The translations under genes were made by a program, and so were the position numbers. Below are positions 15,948 to 23,079 of a stretch of DNA of 37,642 bases, one piece after another; the first letter of the stretch is position 1, and every line of letters starts with the position of its first letter. This DNA is from an uncultured Lachnospiraceae bacterium. Its GTDB lineage: Bacteria > Bacillota_A > Clostridia > Lachnospirales > Lachnospiraceae. The notes under the pieces are model-generated. The model did not search any database, was not told the DNA's origin, and was given only the letters and a program-made list of their open reading frames with translations. The stretch spans positions 1 to 37,642 of the forward strand of contig CAJUDN010000023.1 in the NCBI GenBank assembly GCA_910585355.1, given 5' to 3'.

Positions 15948-16069
15948 TACTACAGCGTACATTTAATATCATACTCACTTTTTGCAAAGGAATTTGCGTA
16001 TAATTAGTAGTAATTACAACCGAATGCCGCAGCTTCACACAAGCTGATTTCGAAATGTACGCTGTAGTA
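15948..16069. mobile_element. 122-bp MITE-like element between pyrD and pyrE
   Basis: Perfect 17-bp terminal inverted repeats, TACTACAGCGTACATTT (15,948-15,964) and AAATGTACGCTGTAGTA (16,053-16,069), enclose 88 bases without coding capacity. Both sides are flanked by CTAA (15,944-15,947 and 16,070-16,073), a likely target-site duplication. Inside is a small hairpin (AGCTT...AAGCT). No transposase is encoded, so mobility would need a partner elsewhere in the genome. The rest of 15,873-16,180 holds two GGTACAGTAC copies on the minus strand and a short CCGCC/GGCGG hairpin. Confidence 0.7.
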
Positions 16070-16180
16070 CTAATGTCAGGATATGTTTCCGCCATGGCTT
16101 TTCCATAGCGCCGCCATCTCTGGGCGGTTCCGTGACTGTACTGTACCAGACAGGTTCCATCCATGTACTGTACCGGTCGG

Positions 16181-17083
16181 TTACTTTACTGCGCCGATCA
16201 ATTCGTTTATATCCTCCACATGACAGGTCCTCATATACTCTTCAATTCCTGCCGCAATCTCAACGGTAGCGTTCGGATTCACAAAATTTGCCGTACCGAC
16301 GGCAACCGCGGTAGCGCCTGCCAGAATAAACTCAATGGCATCCTCCGCCGTCATGATACCCCCCATTCCGATTACCGGAATCTTTACGGCATTCGCCGCC
16401 TGGTATACCATACGGACAGCCACCGGCTTAATGGCCGGACCGGACATTCCGCCCGTTTTATTGGCCAGAGCAAAAGTCCGCTTATGAATATCAATTTTCA
16501 TTCCTGTGATGGTGTTGATGAGGGATACCGCGTCGGCGCCTCCCGCCTCCACGGCCTTTGCCATTTCAGAAATATCTGTCACATTGGGAGACAGCTTCAT
16601 AATCACCGGCTGCTTTGCCGCTTTTTTAATAGAGGATGTAATATCCTCGGCTACTTTGGGATCCTGACCGAAAGCCAGCGCTCCCGCCTTTACATTGGGG
16701 CAGGAAATATTGATTTCCAGCATATCCACGTCCGTTTCCCCAAGACGTTCCACCACATCCAGATAATCTTCTTTTGTCTTTCCGCACACATTTACAATGA
16801 TCTTTGTGTCATACTGTTTCAAAAACGGGATGTCCCGTTTCATAAACACATCCACGCCGGGGCCCTGAAGCCCGATGGCATTTAACATCCCGCCGTATAC
16901 CTCCGTCACACGGGGGGTGGGATTTCCCGGCCACGGGACATTGGCAATCCCCTTGGTCACAACCGCGCCCAGCTTATTTAAATCAATCATCTCGCCGTAT
17001 TCCATTCCGGATCCAAAAGTGCCGGAACAGGTCATTACCGGATTTTTAAGCTCTACTCCGGCCAAATTCACCTTCGTATTCAT
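16181..17083 (-). CDS. pyrD: Dihydroorotate dehydrogenase, catalytic subunit (class 1B)
   Basis: FMN enzyme oxidising dihydroorotate to orotate; class 1B passes electrons to NAD+ through PyrK. The 300-residue product shows the N-terminal LAGVELKNPVMTCSGTFG, the active-site Cys block INISCPNVKAGALAFGQDP, PVIMKLSPNVTDI and VIGMGGIMTAEDAIEFI for FMN phosphate binding. It begins two bases after the pyrK stop. Pairing with pyrK fixes the class. Confidence 0.96.
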   Translation of the reverse strand: MNTKVNLAGVELKNPVMTCSGTFGSGMEYGEMIDLNKLGAVVTKGIANVPWPGNPTPRVTEVYGGMLNAIGLQGPGVDVFMKRDIPFLKQYDTKIIVNVCGKTKEDYLDVVERLGETDVDMLEINISCPNVKAGALAFGQDPKVAEDITSSIKKAAKQPVIMKLSPNVTDISEMAKAVEAGGADAVSLINTITGMKIDIHKRTFALANKTGGMSGPAIKPVAVRMVYQAANAVKIPVIGMGGIMTAEDAIEFILAGATAVAVGTANFVNPNATVEIAAGIEEYMRTCHVEDINELIGAVK

Positions 17084-17085
17084 GC

Positions 17086-18006
17086 TTAATCCTCCTTTCC
17101 TCTATCTGCCGTGTCTTTTACGGCATCCAGGTATACCCCTGCGGTATTTCCTCTATCTGCCGTGTCTTTTACCGCGCTTTCTTTCACAGTGCCGCACATG
17201 CATCCTCCGGCAATCCGCTCCCTCTGCTCATCCGCGGATAAAAGCTCCACATCGTCCGCTAAAAATACCGGACCGTCTTTGCAGATCCTCTTGTTTCTCA
17301 CATTGCTGTGCTCGTCCACTTCCTTTGTATGGCAGACACAGCCAAGGCATGCGCCGATTCCGCAGGCCATTTTTTCTTCCAGGGAAATCCAGCATTCCAT
17401 TCCATTTTCCGCCGCATAGGCCTTTAAGGCCTTTAACATGGGGGTTGGACCGCAGGCATAGATCACGTCGGCCTTCAGCCCTTTTTCCCTGATGGCATCT
17501 ATAACATTTCCCTTTGTTCCAACACTTCCATCTTCAGAGGCGATTATCACTTCGGCGTATTTTCCAATTTCGTCCGCCAAAAAAGTGGCGGAATCCCGAT
17601 ATCCAAGGATGGCATATTTTTCACATTCCAGATGTTTTGCCAGCTCCAGCATAGGAGGAATCCCGATGCCGCCTCCAATTAAAAACGCCTTCTTATTTTT
17701 CAGTGTAAAACCATTTCCCAGGGGACCCATGATATTTAAGGTATCTCCCGCTCCATATCCGGAAAATTCGAGGGTTCCGGCGCCTGCGACCCTGTACACA
17801 ATTCGCAGTCTGCCATTTTCCTTATCCGTCTCGCAGATACTGATCGGTCTCGGCAGAAGCCTGGAGCTGTCATTGGTGTAAACAGCAACGAACTGGCCCG
17901 GCTTTGCTTCCTCTGCCATCTTTGGCGCATGTAACCACATACTGTAAATTCCTTCAGCGAGCTTTTCCTGGCTGTGGATCGCTACCTTCACTTTCTTCTG
18001 TGCCAT
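17086..18006 (-). CDS. pyrK: Dihydroorotate dehydrogenase B, electron transfer subunit
   Basis: Carries FAD and a [2Fe-2S] cluster and moves electrons from PyrD to NAD+. FAD binding is marked by RLLPRPISICE, NAD binding by IGGGIGIPPMLELAKHLE, and the cluster by CGIGACLGCVCHTK with a fourth Cys in RICKDGPVF. The product is 306 residues, about 50 longer than usual. The extra tail contains a tandem 17-residue duplication (AVKDTADRGNTAGVYLD, then AVKDTADRGKED). The ATG at 18,006 has AAGGAGG upstream; the longer open frame is ignored. It lies 10 bases after pyrF and two before pyrD. Confidence 0.95.
   Translation of the reverse strand: MAQKKVKVAIHSQEKLAEGIYSMWLHAPKMAEEAKPGQFVAVYTNDSSRLLPRPISICETDKENGRLRIVYRVAGAGTLEFSGYGAGDTLNIMGPLGNGFTLKNKKAFLIGGGIGIPPMLELAKHLECEKYAILGYRDSATFLADEIGKYAEVIIASEDGSVGTKGNVIDAIREKGLKADVIYACGPTPMLKALKAYAAENGMECWISLEEKMACGIGACLGCVCHTKEVDEHSNVRNKRICKDGPVFLADDVELLSADEQRERIAGGCMCGTVKESAVKDTADRGNTAGVYLDAVKDTADRGKED
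17096..17173 (-). repeat. In-frame 51-bp tandem duplication at the pyrK 3' end
   Basis: TTTCCTCTATCTGCCGTGTC recurs at 17,096 and 17,147, exactly 51 bases (17 codons) apart, with the match continuing about seven more bases. The repeat keeps the frame and lengthens the PyrK tail. It is nearly identical, so probably recent. Confidence 0.85.
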
Positions 18007-18016
18007 GGTTTCCTCC

Positions 18017-18934
18017 TTATAATACGCTGCTGATATCGGCAATCATGTCAAGTACGGCCTGTCTGGAAGCCTCCGCAAAGTGCTCCGGGCCAAATTTAGA
18101 ATATTTTTCCTGTTTATAGGCGGCAATGATTCCGCGGGAGGAATTCACCACCGCGCCCAGACCGTCTTCGTTGAAGCAGTGAGCCAGATCCTTAGCTGTG
18201 CCGCCCTGTGCGCCGTAGCCTGGTACAAGAAAATACGTATGGGGCATCAATTTTCTCAAAACCTTACTCATTTCCGGATACGTCGCGCCCACAACGGCTC
18301 CCACATTGCTGTATGTACCGTCCATACAGCCCGCGCCCCACTCGACCACCTTCTCAGCCACCAGCTCATAAAGCGGTCTTCCATCAATAAGCCTGTCCTG
18401 GAATTCTCCGCTGGACGGATTGGAAGTCTTAACCAGTACAAACAGGCCCTTATCCTCCTCCCGGCACACATCCACAAAAGGCTTCACGCCGTCAGTTCCC
18501 AGATAAGGATTTATTGTGATAAAATCCGTATTGAAACCGGAACATACATTGCTTCCTATCTTTATTTTTCCGATATGTCCCACTGCGTAAGCAGAGGATG
18601 TGGATCCGATATCGCCGCGCTTCACATCACCGATTACAAGAAGGCCCTTCTGCTGACAATATTCCACAGTACGTGCATATATTTTAAGTCCCTCAATGCC
18701 AAACTGCTCATACATAGCAATCTGAGGTTTCACTGAGGGAATTAAATCATAAGTACTATCAACAATTTCTTTATTAAACTGCCAGACAGCATCGGCAGCT
18801 CCTTCCAATGTTTCTCCAAACTCCTTAAAAGATTTCTGAACAATATGAGACGGAATATAACCTAACATGGGGTCAAGACCAACACAGATAGGCGCCTTTG
18901 TTTTCTGAATCTTCTGTACCAGCTGACTAATCAT
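18017..18934 (-). CDS. pyrF: Orotidine 5'-phosphate decarboxylase (type 2)
   Basis: Final step of UMP synthesis: OMP to UMP and CO2. The 305-residue length and the motifs PICVGLDPMLGYIPSHI and VIGDVKRGDIGSTSSAYA identify the longer type 2 subfamily; the Asp-Lys-Asp catalytic array lies in the second. AAGGAGG precedes the ATG at 18,934; a longer frame upstream is ignored. It leads pyrF-pyrK-pyrD-pyrE. Its ribosome site directly follows the stop of a four-codon upstream ORF. Confidence 0.96.
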   Translation of the reverse strand: MISQLVQKIQKTKAPICVGLDPMLGYIPSHIVQKSFKEFGETLEGAADAVWQFNKEIVDSTYDLIPSVKPQIAMYEQFGIEGLKIYARTVEYCQQKGLLVIGDVKRGDIGSTSSAYAVGHIGKIKIGSNVCSGFNTDFITINPYLGTDGVKPFVDVCREEDKGLFVLVKTSNPSSGEFQDRLIDGRPLYELVAEKVVEWGAGCMDGTYSNVGAVVGATYPEMSKVLRKLMPHTYFLVPGYGAQGGTAKDLAHCFNEDGLGAVVNSSRGIIAAYKQEKYSKFGPEHFAEASRQAVLDMIADISSVL

Positions 18935-18945
18935 AGTTTCCTCCT

Positions 18946-18960
18946 TCAATGCAGTTCCAT
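18946..18960 (-). CDS. Four-codon upstream ORF before pyrF (candidate leader peptide)
   Basis: ATG GAA CTG CAT TGA (Met-Glu-Leu-His-stop) has its own AGGAG (18,971-18,975) ten bases upstream. Its TGA abuts the AGGAGG of pyrF. Ribosomes leaving it would be placed to start pyrF, or would mask its site. No experimental basis; it may be chance. Confidence 0.3.
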   Translation of the reverse strand: MELH

Positions 18961-18981
18961 TGACTTATATCTCCTTGTTTA

Positions 18982-19010
18982 TAACAGTCCAGATAACCCC
19001 TGAACTGTTA
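18982..19010 (-). promoter_or_regulatory. Leader hairpin upstream of pyrF
   Basis: TAACAGTTCAG and CTGGACTGTTA form an 11-bp stem with a seven-base loop in the pyrF leader RNA. No T run follows, and I see no PyrR-binding consensus, so this is not a standard pyr attenuator. Confidence 0.5.
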
Positions 19011-19062
19011 CTGCACACGGCCATTTGGAATCGCTTCGCCATGAGCCACCTTATTCTAATAA

Positions 19063-19091
19063 ATTCTAGCATAAGACAGAGCGCCTTTCAA
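19063..19091 (-). promoter_or_regulatory. Promoter of the pyr operon
   Basis: TTGAAA (19,086-19,091), a 17-base spacer ending TGC, and TAGAAT (19,063-19,068) form a strong extended -10 promoter. The leader to the pyrF start is about 120 bases. Confidence 0.75.
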
Positions 19092-19108
19092 GTCAAAAAC
19101 CGGAACCC

Positions 19109-19130
19109 GGGAAAAATTCCACATTTTCCC
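19109..19130 (-). terminator. Possible terminator downstream of the nitroreductase gene
   Basis: GGGAAAA and TTTTCCC form a 7-bp stem about 30 bases beyond the nitroreductase stop and just ahead of the pyr promoter. The T run is short and interrupted. Confidence 0.35.
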
Positions 19131-19158
19131 ACGGCAGGAAGAAATAATGCGACTTTTA

Positions 19159-19926
19159 CTAACTGTGAAAAACAATCGTACAAATGTACTCGCCGTTCTT
19201 ATAAGCTTTCTTTAAAAACTGCTCCTCAACCACGGTTTCCATGTTCATCCAGAATTCTTCCGCTCCCAGCATAATATGGGAAAGCATGATTCCCATGTTA
19301 AAATCCCGCATGACGGTAAGGGTTTTCATCTGGGGAAACATATCTTTTCTTGCAAACACACAAAGCCTGTCAGTGTAAACCACAAATCTCCATGGCTGGG
19401 AATTGAAAGAAGACGGCGCCAGCCTGGCCCCTTTTAAAATTTTCTTCAGATTCTCTCCCGGCTCATCCTTATACACACAGAGGCTGGAAAGGGGGAGGCG
19501 TCTGGCCTCCTCGCTGTCCCGGTAAAGCTTTTCTCCCGATTTTCCAAAGCCAATCACCAAAATTCTTTTAAGACCGTCCCTTTGAGCCGCCCCCACCTTG
19601 GTCTCTCCCAGATAGCAGCTTCCGACCTCTTTTGAAGTTAAATAGAGGACCGTCTGTTCCGCCACATATCCGGCATTGCGGCAGGCGCTCTGCTCCTCTT
19701 TGCAGTATACGAGAAGATAGTAGGGCGCCTCCACAGACCACAGCCCCCTGATCTTCTCCCTGCGGTTCCAATGTTCGTGAATTTCAAGCTCCAGCCTGCT
19801 CCCCCCGTCCAAAGGCGTAATATTCGCAATAAATTTTCTGAGCTGCACTAAAATTTCCGCATCCAACGGCTCCATCCGGAATTTTCTCACGGATTGCCGG
19901 TTAAAAATCGCTTCATAGATACTCAT
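19159..19926 (-). CDS. Nitroreductase family protein
   Basis: A 255-residue flavoprotein-type fold. SIYEAIFNRQSVRKFR at the start is the FMN-binding Arg-Ser-x-Arg-x-Phe region of nitroreductases. GARLAPSSFNSQPWRFVVYT is a second nitroreductase-like block in the C-terminal half, typical of the two-lobed TM1586-type subgroup. GGGGAG precedes the ATG at 19,926. It is 56 bases downstream of pepF and ends the lrgA-lrgB-pepF run. Substrate unknown. Confidence 0.8.
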   Translation of the reverse strand: MSIYEAIFNRQSVRKFRMEPLDAEILVQLRKFIANITPLDGGSRLELEIHEHWNRREKIRGLWSVEAPYYLLVYCKEEQSACRNAGYVAEQTVLYLTSKEVGSCYLGETKVGAAQRDGLKRILVIGFGKSGEKLYRDSEEARRLPLSSLCVYKDEPGENLKKILKGARLAPSSFNSQPWRFVVYTDRLCVFARKDMFPQMKTLTVMRDFNMGIMLSHIMLGAEEFWMNMETVVEEQFLKKAYKNGEYICTIVFHS

Positions 19927-19982
19927 GTCCGTCTCTCCCCTGACGCCGCCTTCTGCCGGCAGCATCCCAAATCAGTAACCGT

Positions 19983-21785
19983 TCAGACAGCCTTTGAACG
20001 ACTGTCCAAATCATTCAAAAGCGCTTCAAACACATCCATTGCCTCATTGACCACATCCGGTTTTTCCATATCCAGCCCGCATAGCTTCAAAAGCTCCACT
20101 GGCGTTTTCGAACACCCTCCCTTAAGGAACTTAAAATACCCCTCAAGGACTGCCTTATCCCCTGCCAGAATCTTCCCGGCGATGGCTGTGGCCGCCGCAA
20201 ATCCGGTGGCATATTGATACACGTAAAAGGGCCTGTAAAAATGCGGAATTCGCTCCCACTCGTAATCAATGTCGGAATCCACCTCCACATCCGGTCCATA
20301 GTAAGTTTCATTGAGCTGATGATACAGCCTGCAAAGCGCATCCTTTGTTAGAGGAATTCCCTGCCAGCACATTTTATGGACTTCCCACTCAAATTCCGCA
20401 AACAAAGTCTGACGGAATAAGGTGTTTCGAAACCGCTCCAAAAGCTGTCCAATCAAAAATTCCCGCTCTCTTTCATCCTCCGCCCGTCCCATGAGATTTT
20501 TAAGAAGCAGCACCTCATTACAGGTGGAGGCCACCTCTGCCACGAAAATCCGGTATCCTGCGTAAGTATACGGCTGGTTTTTCGCCGAATACCAGGAATG
20601 AAGAGAGTGCCCCATTTCATGGGCCAGAGTAAGGACAGAATTTAAGGAATCATCATAGCTCATAAGCACATAGGGATGAACTCCGTACGTGTGGATGGAA
20701 TAGCCGCCGCTCTTCTTTCCCCTGTTTTCATAAACGTCGATCCAGCGGCCTGAAAATCCGTCCTTCAGAATTTTTCCATACTCCTCTCCCAGAGGCTTAA
20801 GTCCGTCCGCAATCAGCCTTTTCGCTTCCTCATACGTGTATTTCCTGTTAAAATCCGATGTCATGGGAGCATAAAGGTCATACATATGAAGACGGTCCAA
20901 GGAAAGCCGTTCCTTTTTAATCGCCATATATCGATGCAGGGATGGCAGCCGCTTGTTCACTGCTTCAATCAGGTTATCATAGACCGCTTCCGGAATTTCA
21001 TTGACAGAAAGATAGAAGTCTCTGGTGGAGGAATATCTGCGCGTTCTTGCAAAGAAGCAGGCCTGCTTTAAATTCCCCTCAAAAACCGCCGACACCGTAT
21101 TGGCAAACTGGCGGTACGCGCTGTAATAGCTGTGAAACGCCTCCTCCCTGACAGAGCGGTTTCGGCTTTCCAAAAGGCTCCCATATTTTCCATGGGTCAC
21201 TTCTGTGAAGATCCCGTTTTCATCCTTCACAGGCGGGAATTTAATATCTGCGTTATTAAATAAGGAAAAAACAGAAAACGGCGTCTCAGCCATTTCCCCC
21301 GCTCCTGCCAGCAAAACTTCCTCAGCCTCTGAAAGCATGTGCTCCCGTTTGGCCATAAGTCTCAAAAGCGCCAGACGGTAGCTGGAAAGACTTTTTTCCT
21401 CTAAAAACCGGTTCATTTTTTCTTCCGGAATGGAAAGTATCTCCGGTTCCGCAAAAGAAGAGGCCTCTCTGGCCTTTAAGGCCAAAGTTCTGGCCCTTGA
21501 AACTAACGCCTGGGCCTCCCCCAAAGATGTATCTTCATCACTTTTCTGCTGGGAATAACAGAGCAGCCGGGATAATTTTTGATCCAGTTTTTCATCAAAA
21601 ACCAGATACTTAAGAAGCTCCTCTGCGGACTGGCCCAGATGACCTTTAAACGGTCCGTAAGACGGAATTTCCGTCTCAATTTCATCTGCCAAAGCCTCTG
21701 CGGCTTCTTTAGAAGGAATCAGATCCTCTAACTTCCATTTGTATTTTTCTTCAATTTCCGAACGATTTTTCAGTCCTTCGCCCAT
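19983..21785 (-). CDS. pepF: Oligoendopeptidase F (M3 family)
   Basis: A 600-residue cytoplasmic zinc peptidase that cleaves short peptides. The HExxH zinc motif is present in TLAHEMGHSLHSWYS, with the downstream VAEVASTCNEVLLL carrying the third ligand. PIPSEEKYKWKLEDLIPS-like features at the N-terminus (EEKYKWKLEDLIPSKEAA) and the length fit PepF. AAAGGAG precedes the ATG. It starts 19 bases after lrgB, so it is likely co-transcribed with the envelope genes. Confidence 0.95.
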   Translation of the reverse strand: MGEGLKNRSEIEEKYKWKLEDLIPSKEAAEALADEIETEIPSYGPFKGHLGQSAEELLKYLVFDEKLDQKLSRLLCYSQQKSDEDTSLGEAQALVSRARTLALKAREASSFAEPEILSIPEEKMNRFLEEKSLSSYRLALLRLMAKREHMLSEAEEVLLAGAGEMAETPFSVFSLFNNADIKFPPVKDENGIFTEVTHGKYGSLLESRNRSVREEAFHSYYSAYRQFANTVSAVFEGNLKQACFFARTRRYSSTRDFYLSVNEIPEAVYDNLIEAVNKRLPSLHRYMAIKKERLSLDRLHMYDLYAPMTSDFNRKYTYEEAKRLIADGLKPLGEEYGKILKDGFSGRWIDVYENRGKKSGGYSIHTYGVHPYVLMSYDDSLNSVLTLAHEMGHSLHSWYSAKNQPYTYAGYRIFVAEVASTCNEVLLLKNLMGRAEDEREREFLIGQLLERFRNTLFRQTLFAEFEWEVHKMCWQGIPLTKDALCRLYHQLNETYYGPDVEVDSDIDYEWERIPHFYRPFYVYQYATGFAAATAIAGKILAGDKAVLEGYFKFLKGGCSKTPVELLKLCGLDMEKPDVVNEAMDVFEALLNDLDSRSKAV

Positions 21786-21804
21786 GGATTCTCCTTTCTG
21801 TGAC

Positions 21805-22479
21805 CTAAATAAGCCCTGACACCAAAGGAACTGCCGCCACCGTCATAAGTCCGGCCACAGCTATGGAAAGGCTGCTCATGGCCCCTTCCACTTCTCCAAG
21901 CTCCAGAGCCTTCGCCGTACCGATAGCATGAGCGGCGGTTCCCAAAGCCAGCCCTCTGGCAATAGGATGTTTCACGCCGATGATTTTGAACCAGAATTCA
22001 GCCGCCATGTTCCCCAGGATTCCTGTGACAATGATGCTTACGATGGTAATGGTCACAATTCCTCCCGCCTCTTCAGAAACTCCCATACCGATGGCCGTGG
22101 TAATGGATTTCGGGAGAAGGGATACATAATGTATATGCTCCAGCTTAAACACCAGTGACATAAGGAAAACGCTGACCATGCTCCCCGCTACACCAGAAGT
22201 AATTCCAATCATCACAGCCGCAAAATTTTTCTTCAAAAGCTCAAGCTGCCTGTAAAGCGGAATGGCAAGGCAGACTGTGGCCGGGGTAAGAAAATAACTG
22301 ATATGGGAAGCGCCCTCATTATAATCACTGTAAGATATTCCCGTGATTTTTAAAAAGGCAATCACCAGGATGATGGCAGTCAGCAGAGGATTTAAAACCG
22401 CCCATCCCAGTTTTTTCTTCAGCCACATTCCAATAAGGTATGCGGACACGCTGATAAACATTCCAGAATATAAAGACAT
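21805..22479 (-). CDS. lrgB: LrgB family membrane protein
   Basis: A 224-residue multi-pass membrane protein with LrgB signatures: LNPLLTAIILVIAFLKITGI, YFLTPATVCLAIPLYRQ, LPKSITTAIGMGVSEEAGG and ARGLALGTAAHAIGTAKALE. LrgAB proteins modulate murein hydrolase activity and, in several Firmicutes, take part in pyruvate uptake. It begins one base after the lrgA stop. No LytSR sensor pair is visible in the window. Confidence 0.95.
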   Translation of the reverse strand: MSLYSGMFISVSAYLIGMWLKKKLGWAVLNPLLTAIILVIAFLKITGISYSDYNEGASHISYFLTPATVCLAIPLYRQLELLKKNFAAVMIGITSGVAGSMVSVFLMSLVFKLEHIHYVSLLPKSITTAIGMGVSEEAGGIVTITIVSIIVTGILGNMAAEFWFKIIGVKHPIARGLALGTAAHAIGTAKALELGEVEGAMSSLSIAVAGLMTVAAVPLVSGLI

Positions 22480-22480
22480 A

Positions 22481-22855
22481 TTATTTTTCCTCCCCCTCTT
22501 TTCCCGCCTTCTCTTTTCCGTTCAGCACAGCCTCAGCAGCCTTTCCTGTGATGGTCATAACAAGGAAAGTGGACATCACTGTGATCACAAGAAAAGGTAC
22601 TAAAATGGCCTTAAGCTCTTCAAACTTTTCAATCAGTCCCACGGCCGCAGGGATGAACATTAAAGGCATCAGATCCAAAAGCAGGTTTCCAGTAACCGCC
22701 ACGTCGGAAAGGCGGACAGTTTTGGTGCACAAAAGCCCCAAAAGGATAAAAAGTCCGTAAACTCCCGCAGGAACCGGAAGGGGTATGAATGCATTCAAAA
22801 TCTCCCCCGCCATGGTAATTCCGAATATGATTGCAACTTCTTTCAGGTACTTCAT
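22481..22855 (-). CDS. lrgA: LrgA/CidA family holin-like membrane protein
   Basis: A 124-residue protein with four hydrophobic helices and the family pattern GEILNAFIPLPVPAGVYGLF, then LMFIPAAVGLIEKFEELKAI. The C-terminus is charged (KEKAGKEGEEK). GAGGAG precedes the ATG. It is transcribed divergently from the GNAT gene and starts the lrgA-lrgB-pepF-nitroreductase run. Confidence 0.93.
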   Translation of the reverse strand: MKYLKEVAIIFGITMAGEILNAFIPLPVPAGVYGLFILLGLLCTKTVRLSDVAVTGNLLLDLMPLMFIPAAVGLIEKFEELKAILVPFLVITVMSTFLVMTITGKAAEAVLNGKEKAGKEGEEK

Positions 22856-22860
22856 AAACT

Positions 22861-22959
22861 GATCTCCTCTTTTTGTTGATGCCCGCCATCAGCAGGCATG
22901 TCCGTTTGCCGCGGAAGCCCCGGACGGCAGCCGTGAATGAACCATGTGGACTGTTACTA
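22861..22959 (-). promoter_or_regulatory. Structured lrgA leader
   Basis: Between the promoter and lrgA the leader can form ATGCCTGC/GCGGGCAT (8 bp, near 22,879-22,900) and GTCCG/CGGAC stems. It includes a family E repeat (22,915-22,946). A regulatory role is inferred from structure only. Confidence 0.4.
22915..22946. repeat. Dispersed repeat, family E, copy 1
   Basis: The 32 bases match 31,244-31,275 in inverted orientation with about four differences (CATGG-n-TCATTCACG-n-CTGCCG-n-CCGGG core). Both copies lie in leaders between a promoter and the first gene. Confidence 0.5.
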
Positions 22960-22988
22960 ATTTTAGCACCGTATTCCTCTCGCGGCAA
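22960..22988 (-). promoter_or_regulatory. Promoter of lrgA
   Basis: TTGCCG (22,983-22,988), 17 bases ending TGC, then TAAAAT (22,960-22,965): an extended -10 promoter divergent from the GNAT promoter. Confidence 0.65.
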
Positions 22989-23013
22989 TAGAAAAAAAGC
23001 CACAAAAAATCGG

Positions 23014-23043
23014 TTGAAACCGGCCCGTTTTCTGTACTATACT
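23014..23043 (+). promoter_or_regulatory. Promoter of the GNAT gene
   Basis: TTGAAA (23,014-23,019), 18-base spacer, TATACT (23,038-23,043). AAGGAG and the ATG at 23,080 follow within 40 bases. Confidence 0.7.
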
Positions 23044-23079
23044 TTAGGTACAGCAATCTTAATTTAAGGAGCGCAGACT

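Noticed and set aside
15948..16069. Reading the inverted repeat before pyrE as a transcription attenuator
   Set aside because: The perfect arms lie at the very ends of a 122-base unit, flanked by CTAA duplications and without a T run, which fits a transposable element better.
15859..16164. 101-codon minus-strand frame spanning the MITE-like element
   Set aside because: It crosses both terminal repeats and runs into pyrE in another frame. Composition gives no support.
16163..16885. 240-codon plus-strand frame opposite pyrD
   Set aside because: Antisense to a certain enzyme gene, with His/Cys/Arg-rich, non-protein-like composition.
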